Shown: positions 16,494 through 23,714 of the stretch, piece by piece
How the letters are laid out: every line of letters starts with the position of its first letter
Position numbering within the stretch: position 1 is the first letter of the stretch
Translations under genes and position numbers: made by a program
Source: Pseudocitrobacter vendiensis
GTDB taxonomy: Bacteria > Pseudomonadota > Gammaproteobacteria > Enterobacterales > Enterobacteriaceae
Direction of reading: 5' to 3'
DNA length: 42,218 nt
Assembly: GCF_943590815.1 (NCBI RefSeq)
Contig: NZ_CALSBS010000034.1
Span: 1 to 42,218 of the forward strand
Notes under the pieces: generated by a model
What the model saw: the letters and a program-made list of their open reading frames with translations, nothing else
What the model was told of the DNA's origin: nothing
Database searches by the model: none

Positions 16494-17873
16494 TCATGAT
16501 GCTTTCCAGAGCTCTACGCAGTTACGCCCCCGTCGTTTTGCGCCGTACAACGCCTCATCAGCCAGTTGAATTAAACGTTCATAATCAGGATGCCCGTTAA
16601 ACATCGCCGCGCCAATGGACAGCGAAAGTGAGATGCTTTCACCATTGGGTGCAGTGACGTTAATTTTTTCAACGCGCGAGCGTACTCGCTCGGCAATCCG
16701 CAGCGTGTCTGCCTCGTTGGCTTCGGTAAGAATAATCAGAAATTCATCTCCACCATAGCGGAACACAAAATCGCTGGTTCGAACATGTTCATAAAACGCG
16801 CCAGCAACTTTACGTAAAATCTCATCGCCGGTGTTATGCCCCCAGGTATCGTTAATTTGTTTGAACTTATCGACATCGATCAACAGAACCGACATCGGCG
16901 TTCCAGCGCGTCCCGCATGGGCAATTTCACGTTTAAAAATAGTAGGCAAGAAGCGCCGATTCAGCAGACGCGTCAACACATCCATTCCTACTTCGTGACG
17001 TGACACCTCGTCAAAGAGTTCGCGTAACAGCGTGACGATTTGCGAAAGCGTATTACGGGTTTGCAGTATAAAGTTGACGCGTCGTGTCCGGTTATTCATT
17101 GCCTGAGCAGATCCGCGCACCGCCCGGAATGTATCATCGAACTCAAGGATCAGGCGAGAGATATGTCCTGCTTCTGCGATACCGCTAAAATAATGCCGTC
17201 CTTTATGGTTAAACCAGAGCCCGAAATCAGACTGTCCCAACGGCACATTATTACCGGGATCGGTATCCAGCATAATCTTGTAAATCAGGTCCATTTCCCA
17301 GGAAAGCAGTGATGCAATTTGTCGCTCTTTCTCTTCTTCAGCATTCTCCATCAGTGAAAAAATACGGTAGTTTTCATCCTCTTTTGCCGCACTGTTCTCG
17401 CTGAAGATAAATGCCCGGGACATCACTTCCATCGCAAGATCGATGCTGTTAATTGCGAAGTGAAAGACATTCAGTTTTATGTCCGAAGACTGTTGACTGG
17501 CACTGATAACCGGAAACAATAATTTCTTCAGGACTCTAAAACCCATCTCGACCAAATCGACAGGAATACCAATGCGGGCATGCACATCCGCTACGCGCTG
17601 CTGGACCTGAATCTGCTGCTCGACCCCGTCTACCGGGCAGGAAAGCACATCGATAATCCATTGCTGCAACGCGCTTTTTAGCTGCTTTTCAACTTGATCA
17701 TTCGTCAGAAAGTCCGCTGCCTGAGGGTCAGAAAGGACAACGCTATAGAATTCCTGACTCAGTACTTTCGCATGCTCTACGGCAATCTCGGCGGCGAGGA
17801 GACGCACCTGCGGGTCGGTATCACCGATGAGTTGTGACCACTCATCCTTCATTTTTTGCAGATATGTTTCCAT
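16494..17873 (-). CDS. dosC: DosC, globin-coupled diguanylate cyclase
   Basis: 459 residues (K-12 460). The N-terminal sensor globin (1-155) carries the proximal His98 (ADVHARIG) and distal Tyr43 (EFYSVV), so it should bind heme and sense O2. A middle helical region follows, and the GGDEF domain begins near residue 300 with VLTRLLNRRFL. The active site RYGGDEFLIIL is intact, so it should make c-di-GMP. In E. coli dosC is followed by dosP, whose phosphodiesterase balances it; here the next gene downstream is the convergent cho, so DosP is absent from this locus. It is monocistronic, with a 240-nt upstream gap in which I see nothing definite. Confidence 0.95.
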   Translation of the reverse strand: METYLQKMKDEWSQLIGDTDPQVRLLAAEIAVEHAKVLSQEFYSVVLSDPQAADFLTNDQVEKQLKSALQQWIIDVLSCPVDGVEQQIQVQQRVADVHARIGIPVDLVEMGFRVLKKLLFPVISASQQSSDIKLNVFHFAINSIDLAMEVMSRAFIFSENSAAKEDENYRIFSLMENAEEEKERQIASLLSWEMDLIYKIMLDTDPGNNVPLGQSDFGLWFNHKGRHYFSGIAEAGHISRLILEFDDTFRAVRGSAQAMNNRTRRVNFILQTRNTLSQIVTLLRELFDEVSRHEVGMDVLTRLLNRRFLPTIFKREIAHAGRAGTPMSVLLIDVDKFKQINDTWGHNTGDEILRKVAGAFYEHVRTSDFVFRYGGDEFLIILTEANEADTLRIAERVRSRVEKINVTAPNGESISLSLSIGAAMFNGHPDYERLIQLADEALYGAKRRGRNCVELWKAS

Positions 17874-18082
17874 GATTTATCGACCTTTTAGTAAAACGGA
17901 GCGGAAACCCGACTGTCAGCCCTTATTGAATAATCTTAAGTTAAGCTCAATTTATGACATGTGTTCTTTTTATCTTGATAGCCGCGTATTAAATGAAGAT
18001 GTTCAAGCCATAAAGAAGGATAAGGTGATAACCCGTATCGAATGGGGGATAAAGCGCTGGAGAGGTGACAAAACTGAAAAGA

Positions 18083-18112
18083 GACACACCCCACATTACT
18101 GCGGGATGTGTC
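18083..18112 (-). terminator. Terminator of the small membrane-protein gene
   Basis: GACACA (18083-18088) pairs with TGTGTC (18107-18112), and CCC (18090-18092) with GGG (18103-18105). On the minus strand TCTTTT follows. It begins 4 nt after the stop. Confidence 0.65.
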
Positions 18113-18116
18113 GTGG

Positions 18117-18362
18117 CTATGCGGCTTTTACCGATTTCATCATTATCGTCATTATCAGGCCCGCAGCCGGTGACAACATCATATAGATGCCCGTGACCAG
18201 ATCATGCCCTTGCGTCAGCCAGTCTGTAAAAACGTATATTCCATAAGCCATTAGTATCATACAGACGAGAGAGAGTACGCCTGATTTCACGCCCAGGACT
18301 GAGCCGTTGTAATAAGAAACAGAACCGATACTCACCAGGATAAACAACAATAAATATTGCAT
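18117..18362 (-). CDS. Small inner-membrane protein of unknown function
   Basis: I do not recognise this 81-residue protein. It has three likely transmembrane segments: residues 1-18 (MQYLLLFILVSIGSV), 25-48 (VKSGVLSLVCMILMAYGIYV) and 58-75 (TGIYMMLSPAAGLIMTIMM). A short acidic loop (TDWLTQGHD) lies between the second and third, and the tail is basic (KSVKAA). A strong ribosome-binding site (AGGAGG, 5 nt before ATG) and a terminator just past the stop support it as a real gene. It stands alone between dosC and the secreted hydrolase. No catalytic or transport motif is visible. Confidence 0.8.
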   Translation of the reverse strand: MQYLLLFILVSIGSVSYYNGSVLGVKSGVLSLVCMILMAYGIYVFTDWLTQGHDLVTGIYMMLSPAAGLIMTIMMKSVKAA

Positions 18363-18647
18363 ATAGCCTCCTGCCCGTTTTTACCGATACTTGTTACTTG
18401 AGGTTGCCTGCCTGGTCTCATTATCACATTGACAACAATCAATTTTTAATCCGTTATCAAAAAGACACCACACAATTAATCAATGCTTACAATGAGAATA
18501 GTCACTCCAGTGACATTTTTAATAACCTTGCCAATTTTATTTTTATTATTAAAGAAATCAGGCTTTTCTGATTAACGTTACCAGTTAGGTTCCCGTTCAG
18601 GCCAGTTCCACTACACTGGGGGCATCGTATATAAGGAATGAAAAACC

Positions 18648-19781
18648 ATGCACTACCTGAAATCAAAACGCATCCTGACAACGACGTCCGCGTTATTTTT
18701 ACTGGCGCTGTCACCAGTCACGGCGTTGGCCGCTGATAACCTTGAAACAACGCGTGTGCTGGCGAAAGAAAATGGCCTTAATGAAGCCGCACAACAATAT
18801 TTGATTCACTACGCTTCAGTCAGCGGCGTTGACGGCAAAACCTCGCGGCAAGATACCGCCGCTGTCTTTCTCCCCTATGGCAAAACCCCGGAAGGCGGTT
18901 GGCCTGTTGTCGTTTGGGCGCACGGTACCGTGGGTGTGGCAAATGACTGTGCGCCTTCACTCAACGTCCGTACCGATCGGGATAAACAGTATCTGAATAC
19001 CTGGCTTTCGCTCGGTTACGCCATAGTTGCGCCAGACTATGCAGGCTTAGGCTCTGCTGGCTTGCATCATTATCTTAATGCGCGTGGAGAAGCCTGGAGT
19101 ATTCTGGATGGCGTGCGGGCGGCGATGAAAACATACCCGCTACGTAATGAGTTAATTCTGGTAGGTCAATCTCAGGGCGCGCACGCTGCGTTTGCGACGG
19201 CAGGTTATCAGCCGCAGTATGCCCCGGAACTGAATATCCGTGCGACGGTTCTGACGGGCACTCCTTATTTTGATAAGAACACCACGGCTGCCGATATTTT
19301 GCCACCGGTTAACGACGCGACGCAGGCTAAGGGTGATCCTAAAATACCGTATATTTTCTATATCTACCTTTCTGCTGCCGACAGTGACGGTAGCCTCAAT
19401 GCGACCGACTATTTCCAGGATACCGCTCTGCCGTATCTTGAAAAAGCCCAAACGCTTTGCATTAACCCGCTCACACAGCAGACGATGGAAGCGAATCTGA
19501 ACGCCGCCACTACCCTCAAACCTGCAGTAGAATCGCTGTTAAGCAGCAGTATCGATAGTATGCTTTACCCTACGCTTAAAATTTCCCATCCGATCTTTAT
19601 CGGCATTGGCAGCAAAGATATCAACGTGCCTACCGCCATGCAGTTACGTTTTGCCGATGCAGTGAAACGTGCAGGAACGCAAACAGAAGTTCATCTTTAT
19701 GACGGGCTTGACCACAGCGGTACGGTGAACCCGTCCCTGCGTAATTCTATACCTTTTGTTCTGCAGACCACCGCGAAATAA
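18648..19781 (+). CDS. Secreted alpha/beta hydrolase, secretory-lipase family
   Basis: 377 residues. A Sec signal peptide (LFLLALSPVTALA, cut near residue 28) exports it to the periplasm or beyond. The fold shows VVVWAHGTVG (oxyanion region, His92), the nucleophile elbow GQSQGAH with Ser175, GIGSKDINVP as the acid, and GLDHSGTV with the catalytic histidine near residue 358. This order and the GQSQG elbow fit the LIP secretory-lipase group (PF03583) known from fungi and actinobacteria, with scattered proteobacterial members. Two cysteines (101 and about 273) could form a disulfide. The substrate is unknown; short-chain esters are plausible. It is monocistronic, with AAGGA before the ATG and a strong hairpin after the stop. 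Confidence 0.85.
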   Translation: MHYLKSKRILTTTSALFLLALSPVTALAADNLETTRVLAKENGLNEAAQQYLIHYASVSGVDGKTSRQDTAAVFLPYGKTPEGGWPVVVWAHGTVGVANDCAPSLNVRTDRDKQYLNTWLSLGYAIVAPDYAGLGSAGLHHYLNARGEAWSILDGVRAAMKTYPLRNELILVGQSQGAHAAFATAGYQPQYAPELNIRATVLTGTPYFDKNTTAADILPPVNDATQAKGDPKIPYIFYIYLSAADSDGSLNATDYFQDTALPYLEKAQTLCINPLTQQTMEANLNAATTLKPAVESLLSSSIDSMLYPTLKISHPIFIGIGSKDINVPTAMQLRFADAVKRAGTQTEVHLYDGLDHSGTVNPSLRNSIPFVLQTTAK

Positions 19782-19783
19782 AT

Positions 19784-19817
19784 GCAGGCAGGCAGGGAGG
19801 GTTCCCTACCTGCATGC
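19784..19817 (+). terminator. Stem-loop after the secreted hydrolase
   Basis: Arms 19784-19798 and 19803-19817 pair with two mismatches (core GCAGG/CCTGC and AGGGA/TCCCT). The following tract is only TTATAAG, so it is a probable rather than certain terminator. Confidence 0.55.
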
Positions 19818-19866
19818 CTTATAAGTTAAGCAAATAAATATGTGACACCGTCACAAATGCAAATGT

Positions 19867-19886
19867 GGGCAGTCTGAATACTGCCC
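19867..19886 (-). terminator. Probable osmC terminator
   Basis: GGGCAGT (19867-19873) and ACTGCCC (19880-19886) form a perfect 7-bp stem. It begins 6 nt after the osmC stop in minus-strand sense. T residues follow in short groups only. A second small palindrome, TGTGA-N5-TCACA, lies beyond it at 19841-19855. Confidence 0.6.
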
Positions 19887-19892
19887 GGAGTA

Positions 19893-20324
19893 TCAGTTAT
19901 CCAATTGATAATCGAGCGTGATTTCTGCTTTTAGCACCTGGGAAACCGGACAGCCTGCTTTTGCTTTCTGAATGATTTCATCGAATTTCGCGCTATCGAT
20001 GCCTGGCAAAACAATCTTACTTTGTAGCGCCACTTTGGTGATTGCGAAACCACCATCGACTTTATCCAGCGACACATCGGCAACGGTATCAATTGAGGTC
20101 GGGGCATGACCGGCCTCAGTCAGCATCAAGGAAAGCGCCATAGAGAAGCAGGCCGAATGCGCAGCGGCAATCAGTTCTTCCGGGTTAGTCCCCTTCGCAC
20201 CCTCAAAACGCGTATTGAAACCGTAGGGTTGCTGTTCGAGTGCGCCGCTCTCTGTCGAGACGGTGCCTTTCCCACGTTTAAGATCGCCTTCCCAGTGTGC
20301 CTGACCTTTCTTATGGATTGTCAT
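19893..20324 (-). CDS. osmC: OsmC, organic hydroperoxide peroxidase
   Basis: 143 residues, the K-12 length and close in sequence. OsmC is a thiol peroxidase that reduces organic hydroperoxides in the cytoplasm using lipoylated proteins. Catalytic Cys59 (AAHSACFSMAL) and Cys125 (KAGCPVSQ) are both present, with the activating Arg in FNTRFEGAKG. In E. coli it is induced by osmotic stress and stationary phase through RcsB, NhaR and RpoS. AAGGAGTG precedes the ATG. It follows an alcohol dehydrogenase on the same strand after 47 nt, so it may be read from that promoter as well as its own. Confidence 0.97.
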   Translation of the reverse strand: MTIHKKGQAHWEGDLKRGKGTVSTESGALEQQPYGFNTRFEGAKGTNPEELIAAAHSACFSMALSLMLTEAGHAPTSIDTVADVSLDKVDGGFAITKVALQSKIVLPGIDSAKFDEIIQKAKAGCPVSQVLKAEITLDYQLDN

Positions 20325-20371
20325 TTATCACTCCTTTTTGCTTACGGAACTAATAAGTGTAGTACATCTTT

Positions 20372-21418
20372 TCAGTGTGTTAACGACGCCATATCGATAA
20401 CAAAGCGGTATTTCACATCGCTTTTGAGCATGCGCTCGAACGCTTCATTGATAGTATCGATGGTGATCACTTCAACATCGGCGGTAATACCATGCTGAGC
20501 ACAAAAATCGAGCATCTCCTGCGTTTCTGCGATACCACCAATACAGGAACCAGCAACTGAGCGGCGTCCCAGAATCAGCGGAACCGTATAGAAATCAGCG
20601 ATATTGCCCAATAAGCCGACGAAGACCAGGGTGCCATCCAGCGTTAATGTAGGAACGTAGGCGTTAATATCGTGGGCATAGGGAACCGTATCGATGATCA
20701 GATCGAACTGGTTTTGGACCTCTTTCATTTGTGCGTCATCCGTGGAGAGCACCACATGATGTGCTCCCAGTCGCCGCGCATCCGACTCTTTTCCAGAGGA
20801 ACGGGTAAAGAGCGTAACTTCTGCCCCCAGCGCATTGGCAAGCTTCAGCGCCATATGTCCCAGGCCGCCCAGACCAATGACTGCAACCTTGCTGTTTTCA
20901 TTGATATTCCAGCGACGTAGCGGCGACCAGGTGGTGATCCCGGCGCACAACAGCGGTGCTGCGCCCTTCAGGTCAATATTTTCCGGCAGGTGCAGAACAA
21001 AATCTTCACTGGCAACAATCGTTTGTGAGTAGCCGCCCAGGGTTAGCGAACCATCGTGGCGGTCGATGCCATTGTAAGTCTGAATATTGCCTTCTTCGCA
21101 ATACTGCTCCAGCCCCTGCTGGCAAGGGTGGCAAACGCGACAGGAATCGACCATACAGCCAATTGCCGCCAACTCACCCGGTTTAAATTTTGTGACGTTG
21201 TCACCTATCGCCACGACCCGGCCAACAATTTCGTGGCCGGGCACAATTGGATAACGGCTAAACCCCCAGTCATCCCGCGCCTGATGGAGATCAGAGTGAC
21301 ACACGCCACAGTAAAGTATGTCGATCACCACATCGTCGGGCCGGGGTACGCGGCGCTCAAAGGTAAAGGGGGCGAGCGGCGCGGCGGGATTCTGAGCAGC
21401 ATAACCTAGTACTTTCAT
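20372..21418 (-). CDS. Zinc-dependent NADP alcohol/aldehyde dehydrogenase (YahK/CAD type)
   Basis: 348 residues of the cinnamyl-alcohol-dehydrogenase branch of the medium-chain family, similar to E. coli YahK (aldehyde reductase). The catalytic zinc site is Cys37 (CGVCHSD) and His62 (PGHEIVGRV), with a later Cys in LLCAGITTWSPL. Four cysteines in DSCRVCHPCQQGLEQYC hold the structural zinc. The Rossmann motif is GLGGLGHMALKLA, and the Thr-Arg-Ser-Ser after it suits NADPH. It probably reduces aldehydes. It stands between maeA (divergent) and osmC (47 nt downstream), where K-12 and Salmonella have sra and bdm. The pairing with osmC suggests a joint role against reactive aldehydes and peroxides, which is inferred. 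Confidence 0.88.
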   Translation of the reverse strand: MKVLGYAAQNPAAPLAPFTFERRVPRPDDVVIDILYCGVCHSDLHQARDDWGFSRYPIVPGHEIVGRVVAIGDNVTKFKPGELAAIGCMVDSCRVCHPCQQGLEQYCEEGNIQTYNGIDRHDGSLTLGGYSQTIVASEDFVLHLPENIDLKGAAPLLCAGITTWSPLRRWNINENSKVAVIGLGGLGHMALKLANALGAEVTLFTRSSGKESDARRLGAHHVVLSTDDAQMKEVQNQFDLIIDTVPYAHDINAYVPTLTLDGTLVFVGLLGNIADFYTVPLILGRRSVAGSCIGGIAETQEMLDFCAQHGITADVEVITIDTINEAFERMLKSDVKYRFVIDMASLTH

Positions 21419-21631
21419 CGTCTTACCTCACAGAGAGTGATCAACGTCACAGACACGTTTCAGCTTAGTTGATTCTCAGCAGAACGCGACACTCACCGCA
21501 CGAAGCGTCAACCTGCCCTCAACTTCCCGGCAATTTTGCCCCACGATAGTTAACAGTTGCTTTATAATCCCCGGCACTGCAGTTTCTGCCAGACTTCCCA
21601 TGGCCTGGCGTGATGACGATGGAGTAATACG

Positions 21632-23326
21632 ATGTCACAAGGTAAAACGAACCGTTCTCTGTATATCCCCTACGCCGGCCCGGTGCTGTTGGAGTTTCCG
21701 TTGCTGAATAAAGGGAGTGCCTTCAGCAAGGAAGAACGCAGCAATTTCAACCTGCTCGGCCTGCTGCCTGAAGTGGTCGAAACGATTGAAGAGCAGGCAG
21801 AGCGCGCCTGGATCCAGTATCAGGGGTTCAAAACGGAGATCGATAAGCACATCTACCTGCGCAACATTCAGGACACCAATGAAACGCTCTTCTACCGTTT
21901 GGTGGAAAACCATCTTGATGAAATGATGCCGGTCATCTATACCCCGACTGTCGGCGCGGCCTGTGAGCGTTTCTCAGAGATCTATCGTCGCTCACGCGGG
22001 GTATTTATCTCCTATCAGAACCGTCACAACATGGATGACATTCTACAAAACGTCCCAAACCACAATATCAAAGTGATTGTTGTCACCGACGGCGAGCGAA
22101 TTCTTGGCCTTGGTGACCAGGGTATTGGCGGCATGGGCATTCCAATTGGTAAGTTGTCGCTCTACACCGCCTGTGGCGGTATTAGTCCGGCATATACCCT
22201 GCCGGTGGTGCTGGATGTCGGTACCAACAACCAACAATTGCTGAACGATCCGCTGTACATGGGGTGGCGTAATCCGCGTATTACCGATGATGACTATTAT
22301 CAGTTTGTCGATGATTTCATTCAGGCGGTAAAACAGCGTTGGCCAAACGTGTTGCTGCAATTCGAAGATTTTGCGCAGAAAAACGCAATGCCACTGCTCA
22401 ATCGCTATCGCGATGAGATTTGTTCCTTTAACGACGATATTCAGGGCACCGCCGCCGTTACCGTCGGTACGCTAATTGCCGCCAGCCGCGCGGCGGGAAG
22501 CCAGCTTAGCGATCAGAAAATCGTCTTCCTGGGCGCCGGTTCCGCCGGTTGTGGTATTGCCGAACAAATTATTGCTCAACTTCAGCGTGAAGGCCTCAGC
22601 GAAGAACAGGCGCGAGCGCGTGTGTTCATGGTGGACCGTTTTGGCTTACTGACCGATCAGATGCCAAACCTGCTCTCCTTCCAGACCAAACTGGTGCAAA
22701 AGCGCAGCAGCCTGCAAGCCTGGGATACGAATAACGAAGTGCTGTCATTGCTCGACGTTGTACGTAACGTAAAACCGGACATTCTGATTGGTGTTTCCGG
22801 GCAAACGGGGCTGTTTACGGAGGAAATTATCCGTGAAATGCATAAACACTGCCCGCGCCCGATTGTCATGCCGCTCTCCAACCCGACCTCACGCGTGGAG
22901 GCGACGCCGCAGGATATTATCGCCTGGACTGAAGGTAATGCGCTGGTTGCCACCGGCAGCCCGTTCAGCCCGGTAGTATGGAAAGATAAGGTTTACCCGA
23001 TTGCCCAGTGCAATAACTCCTATATCTTCCCTGGCATTGGGCTTGGCGTAATCGCGTCCGGCGCAACGCGTATTACCGATGAAATGTTGATGTCCGCCAG
23101 TGAAACGCTGGCTAAACACTCGCCGCTGGCCAATACCGGCGAAGGTCTGGTGCTACCAGAATTGAAAGACATTCATCAGGTATCACGAGATATCGCTTTT
23201 GCGGTCGGGAAAATGGCTCAGCAACAGGGAGTTGCGGTGAAAACTTCTGCCGACGCACTACAGCAAGCCATCAACGAAAACTTCTGGCTGCCGGAATACC
23301 GCAGCTACCGCCGGACATCAATCTAA
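21632..23326 (+). CDS. maeA: MaeA (SfcA), NAD-dependent malic enzyme
   Basis: 564 residues, the K-12 length and highly similar. It decarboxylates malate to pyruvate with NAD, supporting growth on C4 acids. [15 protein letters not shown] holds the catalytic tyrosine, [13 protein letters not shown] and [13 protein letters not shown] the metal and substrate residues, and [13 protein letters not shown] the NAD Rossmann loop. The first seven residues (MSQGKTN) differ from K-12. GGAG precedes the ATG. It is monocistronic with a strong terminator. The K-12 neighbours sra and bdm are not found next to it. Confidence 0.97.
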   Translation: MSQGKTNRSLYIPYAGPVLLEFPLLNKGSAFSKEERSNFNLLGLLPEVVETIEEQAERAWIQYQGFKTEIDKHIYLRNIQDTNETLFYRLVENHLDEMMPVIYTPTVGAACERFSEIYRRSRGVFISYQNRHNMDDILQNVPNHNIKVIVVTDGERILGLGDQGIGGMGIPIGKLSLYTACGGISPAYTLPVVLDVGTNNQQLLNDPLYMGWRNPRITDDDYYQFVDDFIQAVKQRWPNVLLQFEDFAQKNAMPLLNRYRDEICSFNDDIQGTAAVTVGTLIAASRAAGSQLSDQKIVFLGAGSAGCGIAEQIIAQLQREGLSEEQARARVFMVDRFGLLTDQMPNLLSFQTKLVQKRSSLQAWDTNNEVLSLLDVVRNVKPDILIGVSGQTGLFTEEIIREMHKHCPRPIVMPLSNPTSRVEATPQDIIAWTEGNALVATGSPFSPVVWKDKVYPIAQCNNSYIFPGIGLGVIASGATRITDEMLMSASETLAKHSPLANTGEGLVLPELKDIHQVSRDIAFAVGKMAQQQGVAVKTSADALQQAINENFWLPEYRSYRRTSI

Positions 23327-23331
23327 TCCTC

Positions 23332-23354
23332 AGGTGGGCTTCGGCCCACCTTTT
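23332..23354 (+). terminator. maeA terminator
   Basis: AGGTGGGC (23332-23339) pairs with GCCCACCT (23344-23351) around a TTCG loop and is followed by TTTT. It begins 5 nt after the maeA stop. Confidence 0.93.
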
Positions 23355-23518
23355 CTGCCAGACCCTGAATAGGCACTGAACTTCATGTACGGTTATTAAA
23401 AGGAATAACATGCATGTTGTCACTAATGGTTATTTCTCCACCAGCTAGTTGGCAGATCGCTATAATCCCCGCTACACTGCCTTCACCTATTCATACTGAC
23501 AATAAAAGGAGGCTAATT

Positions 23519-23602
23519 ATGCTGTACTGTGAAATTTTTAATGTTTCACATACCCTTGGTGATCGCACCAGCTCAAGCATTACCGATATCGTGCTGCGAT
23601 AA
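23519..23602 (+). CDS. 27-codon leader ORF upstream of the ABC-F gene
   Basis: The ATG at 23519 is preceded by AAAGGAGG at ideal spacing, one of the strongest ribosome-binding sites in the window. The peptide starts MLYCEIFNVSH and ends TSSSITDIVLR. A TATAAT at 23461-23466 could drive it, though I see no good -35. Its 3' end forms the left arm of a long hairpin (23571-23615), so a translating or stalled ribosome would open that structure. No family is recognised. A 12-codon ORF (23410-23448, behind AAAAGGA) lies just upstream and would precede the -10. I read it as a regulatory leader peptide; a stand-alone small protein is possible. Confidence 0.55.
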   Translation: MLYCEIFNVSHTLGDRTSSSITDIVLR

Positions 23603-23710
23603 CGGAGGCTTGAGCGAAGACTCTCACCCCAATCCCTTCCCTCGGGCTTACCAGGTTATCGTCAGCGATGTTTGACGAGGCGTTATTACGCCTGTAATTC
23701 TTGGGTAAGC
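23571..23710 (+). promoter_or_regulatory. Structured leader RNA ahead of the ABC-F gene (candidate attenuator)
   Basis: Hairpin 1: GCTCAAGC (23571-23578) with GCTTGAGC (23608-23615), then CCG (23583-23585) with CGG (23603-23605) and TATCG (23587-23591) with CGATA (23597-23601), 16 pairs in all. Structure 2: GCTTACC (23646-23652) with GGTAAGC (23704-23710), closing a junction with TCGTCA/TGACGA (23659-23664, 23673-23678) and AGGCG/CGCCT (23678-23682, 23689-23693). GGTAAGC ends 4 nt before the ABC-F ATG, so structure 2 would hide its ribosome-binding site. CGATAAC (23597-23603) can also pair with GTTATCG (23655-23661), linking the two states. Pairings are seen by eye; stability was not computed. 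Confidence 0.6.
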
Positions 23711-23714
23711 AACT

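Noticed and set aside
19841..19855. CRP site (TGTGA ... TCACA)
   Set aside because: The spacer is 5 nt instead of 6 and it lies downstream of two convergent genes, where no promoter is expected.
23410..23448. 12-codon ORF as a gene of its own
   Set aside because: It has a fair ribosome-binding site but precedes the apparent -10 of the leader and shows no other support; mentioned only as part of the leader region.
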